This document shows positions 5,880 to 6,039 of a DNA stretch of 6,039 nt, piece by piece. Origin of the DNA: CAZGDV01 sp964524995 (GTDB lineage Bacteria; Chloroflexota; Dehalococcoidia; SZUA-161); contig CAZGDV010000143.1 of NCBI GenBank assembly GCA_964524995.1, positions 1-6,039 of the forward strand, given 5' to 3'. A model generated the notes under the pieces. The model was not told the DNA's origin, made no database searches, and was given only the letters and a program-made list of their open reading frames with translations. Every line of letters starts with the position of its first letter. Position 1 is the first letter of the stretch. Both the position numbers and the translations under genes were made by a program.

Positions 5880-5899
5880 GGGGAGAAGTGCGTCCACAC
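5880..5899 (-). repeat. Candidate right terminal repeat of the nested IS
   Basis: Read on the minus strand from 5899, the sequence begins GTGTGGACGC and partly matches 4421-4430 (GTGCGGACAC). It lies 45-64 bp after the transposase stop. See the left copy for the limits of this match. Confidence 0.35.
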
Positions 5900-6018
5900 A
5901 TCATCAAATCAGGATGAACACCGCGTTCCGGCGCCTGCCGCCAAGATCCGAGGTAACACCACATCCCGACACCTCTTGCCTCGCCTCACGCCAGGTCTCA
6001 CATTGAGCCACATACCCT
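5900..6018. other. Unassigned segment between nested IS and right IS630 end
   Basis: This 119-bp segment should hold the 3' part of the IS630 transposase if insertion had been clean. None of its three forward frames shows the expected HASWLNQ(V/I)E block or the basic C-terminal helix. It therefore appears to be IS630 non-coding tail, part of the nested element, or unrelated DNA left after rearrangement. Confidence 0.4.
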
Positions 6019-6039
6019 GTTTCCGGATGGGAACTAGCT
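6019..6039 (-). repeat. Right inverted repeat of the IS630 unit, at the window edge
   Basis: This is a perfect 21-bp inverted copy of 3320-3340. The 16-bp terminal repeat is GTTTCCGGATGGGAAC (6019-6034), followed by TA (6035-6036) within CTAG (6034-6037) and then GCT. The window ends exactly where the identity ends or is cut off, so the repeat may continue beyond it. Confidence 0.8.

Larger units (their letters stand above)
4421..5899 (+). mobile_element. Nested insertion sequence (ISNCY/ISDol1-like), proposed limits
   Basis: The intact transposase at 4501-5835 needs its own ends. The best imperfect inverted pair I found is GTGCGGAC at 4421-4428 and GTGTGGAC as the reverse complement of 5892-5899. 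Eight of the first ten bases match and about twelve of nineteen overall. That gives an element of about 1.48 kb with an 80-bp leader and a 64-bp tail around the gene, reasonable for a single-gene IS. No target duplication is visible at these limits, and the IS630 homology already stops near 4375, so the true left end may lie between 4376 and 4421. Confidence 0.4.
3325..6034 (+). mobile_element. IS630-family insertion sequence, degenerate, carrying a nested second IS
   Basis: The unit is bounded by perfect 16-bp terminal repeats and flanked by TA within CTAG on both sides, which matches IS630 target behaviour. Its own transposase gene (3494 onward) has a frameshift and lacks its C-terminus. 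The right-hand interior is taken up by an intact unrelated transposase gene (4501-5835). At about 2.7 kb it is more than twice the usual 1.1-1.2 kb of IS630 elements, as expected after a nested insertion. The missing IS630 C-terminus was not found in any forward frame between 5836 and 6034, so a deletion accompanied or followed the insertion. Only the ends remain potentially mobile, and only if a transposase is supplied by another copy. Confidence 0.65.

Overview
The window is bacterial accessory DNA of moderately high GC, judged by eye. It has Shine-Dalgarno-type starts, two GTG starts and several mobile-element genes. I cannot place the host taxonomically; no housekeeping gene is present.

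Left part (1-2707, all genes on the minus strand): an integration module. Read in the direction of transcription it runs from a 100-residue MerR/excisionase-type helix-turn-helix (HTH) protein (2707-2405), across a 119-bp gap with a small direct repeat, to a 183-residue HTH protein with a strong ribosome binding site (2285-1734). A 135-residue excisionase-like HTH protein follows (1728-1321, after 5 bp), then a complete tyrosine recombinase (1324-155, overlapping by 4 bp). Between the integrase stop and the window edge lie four copies of an 8-bp repeat and two small dyads. This is the layout expected of an attachment-site arm of an integrated element, although the core att site cannot be identified. 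The likely logic is that one recombinase is controlled by two or three small DNA-binding proteins.

Middle (2708-3493): about 790 bp without a convincing gene. It holds several hairpins, a weak minus-strand terminator, the left inverted repeat of an insertion sequence and a good sigma70-type promoter.

Right part (3320-6039): a pair of perfect 21-bp inverted repeats enclose an IS630-type unit. Its ends abut TA inside CTAG, as known for IS630. The IS630 transposase gene is doubly broken, by a frameshift at a C6 run and by loss of its C-terminus after the second catalytic Asp. It is immediately followed by an intact transposase gene with an IS5/IS1182-like N-terminal domain (ISNCY/ISDol1-like by recall) and a complete D-D-E triad. 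The simplest reading is an IS nested in an IS, with a deletion of the IS630 3' end.

I found no convincing novel defence or metabolic system. The most useful leads are the multi-HTH integrase module with its repeat array, and the IS630/ISNCY nested structure whose right repeat ends exactly at the window edge.
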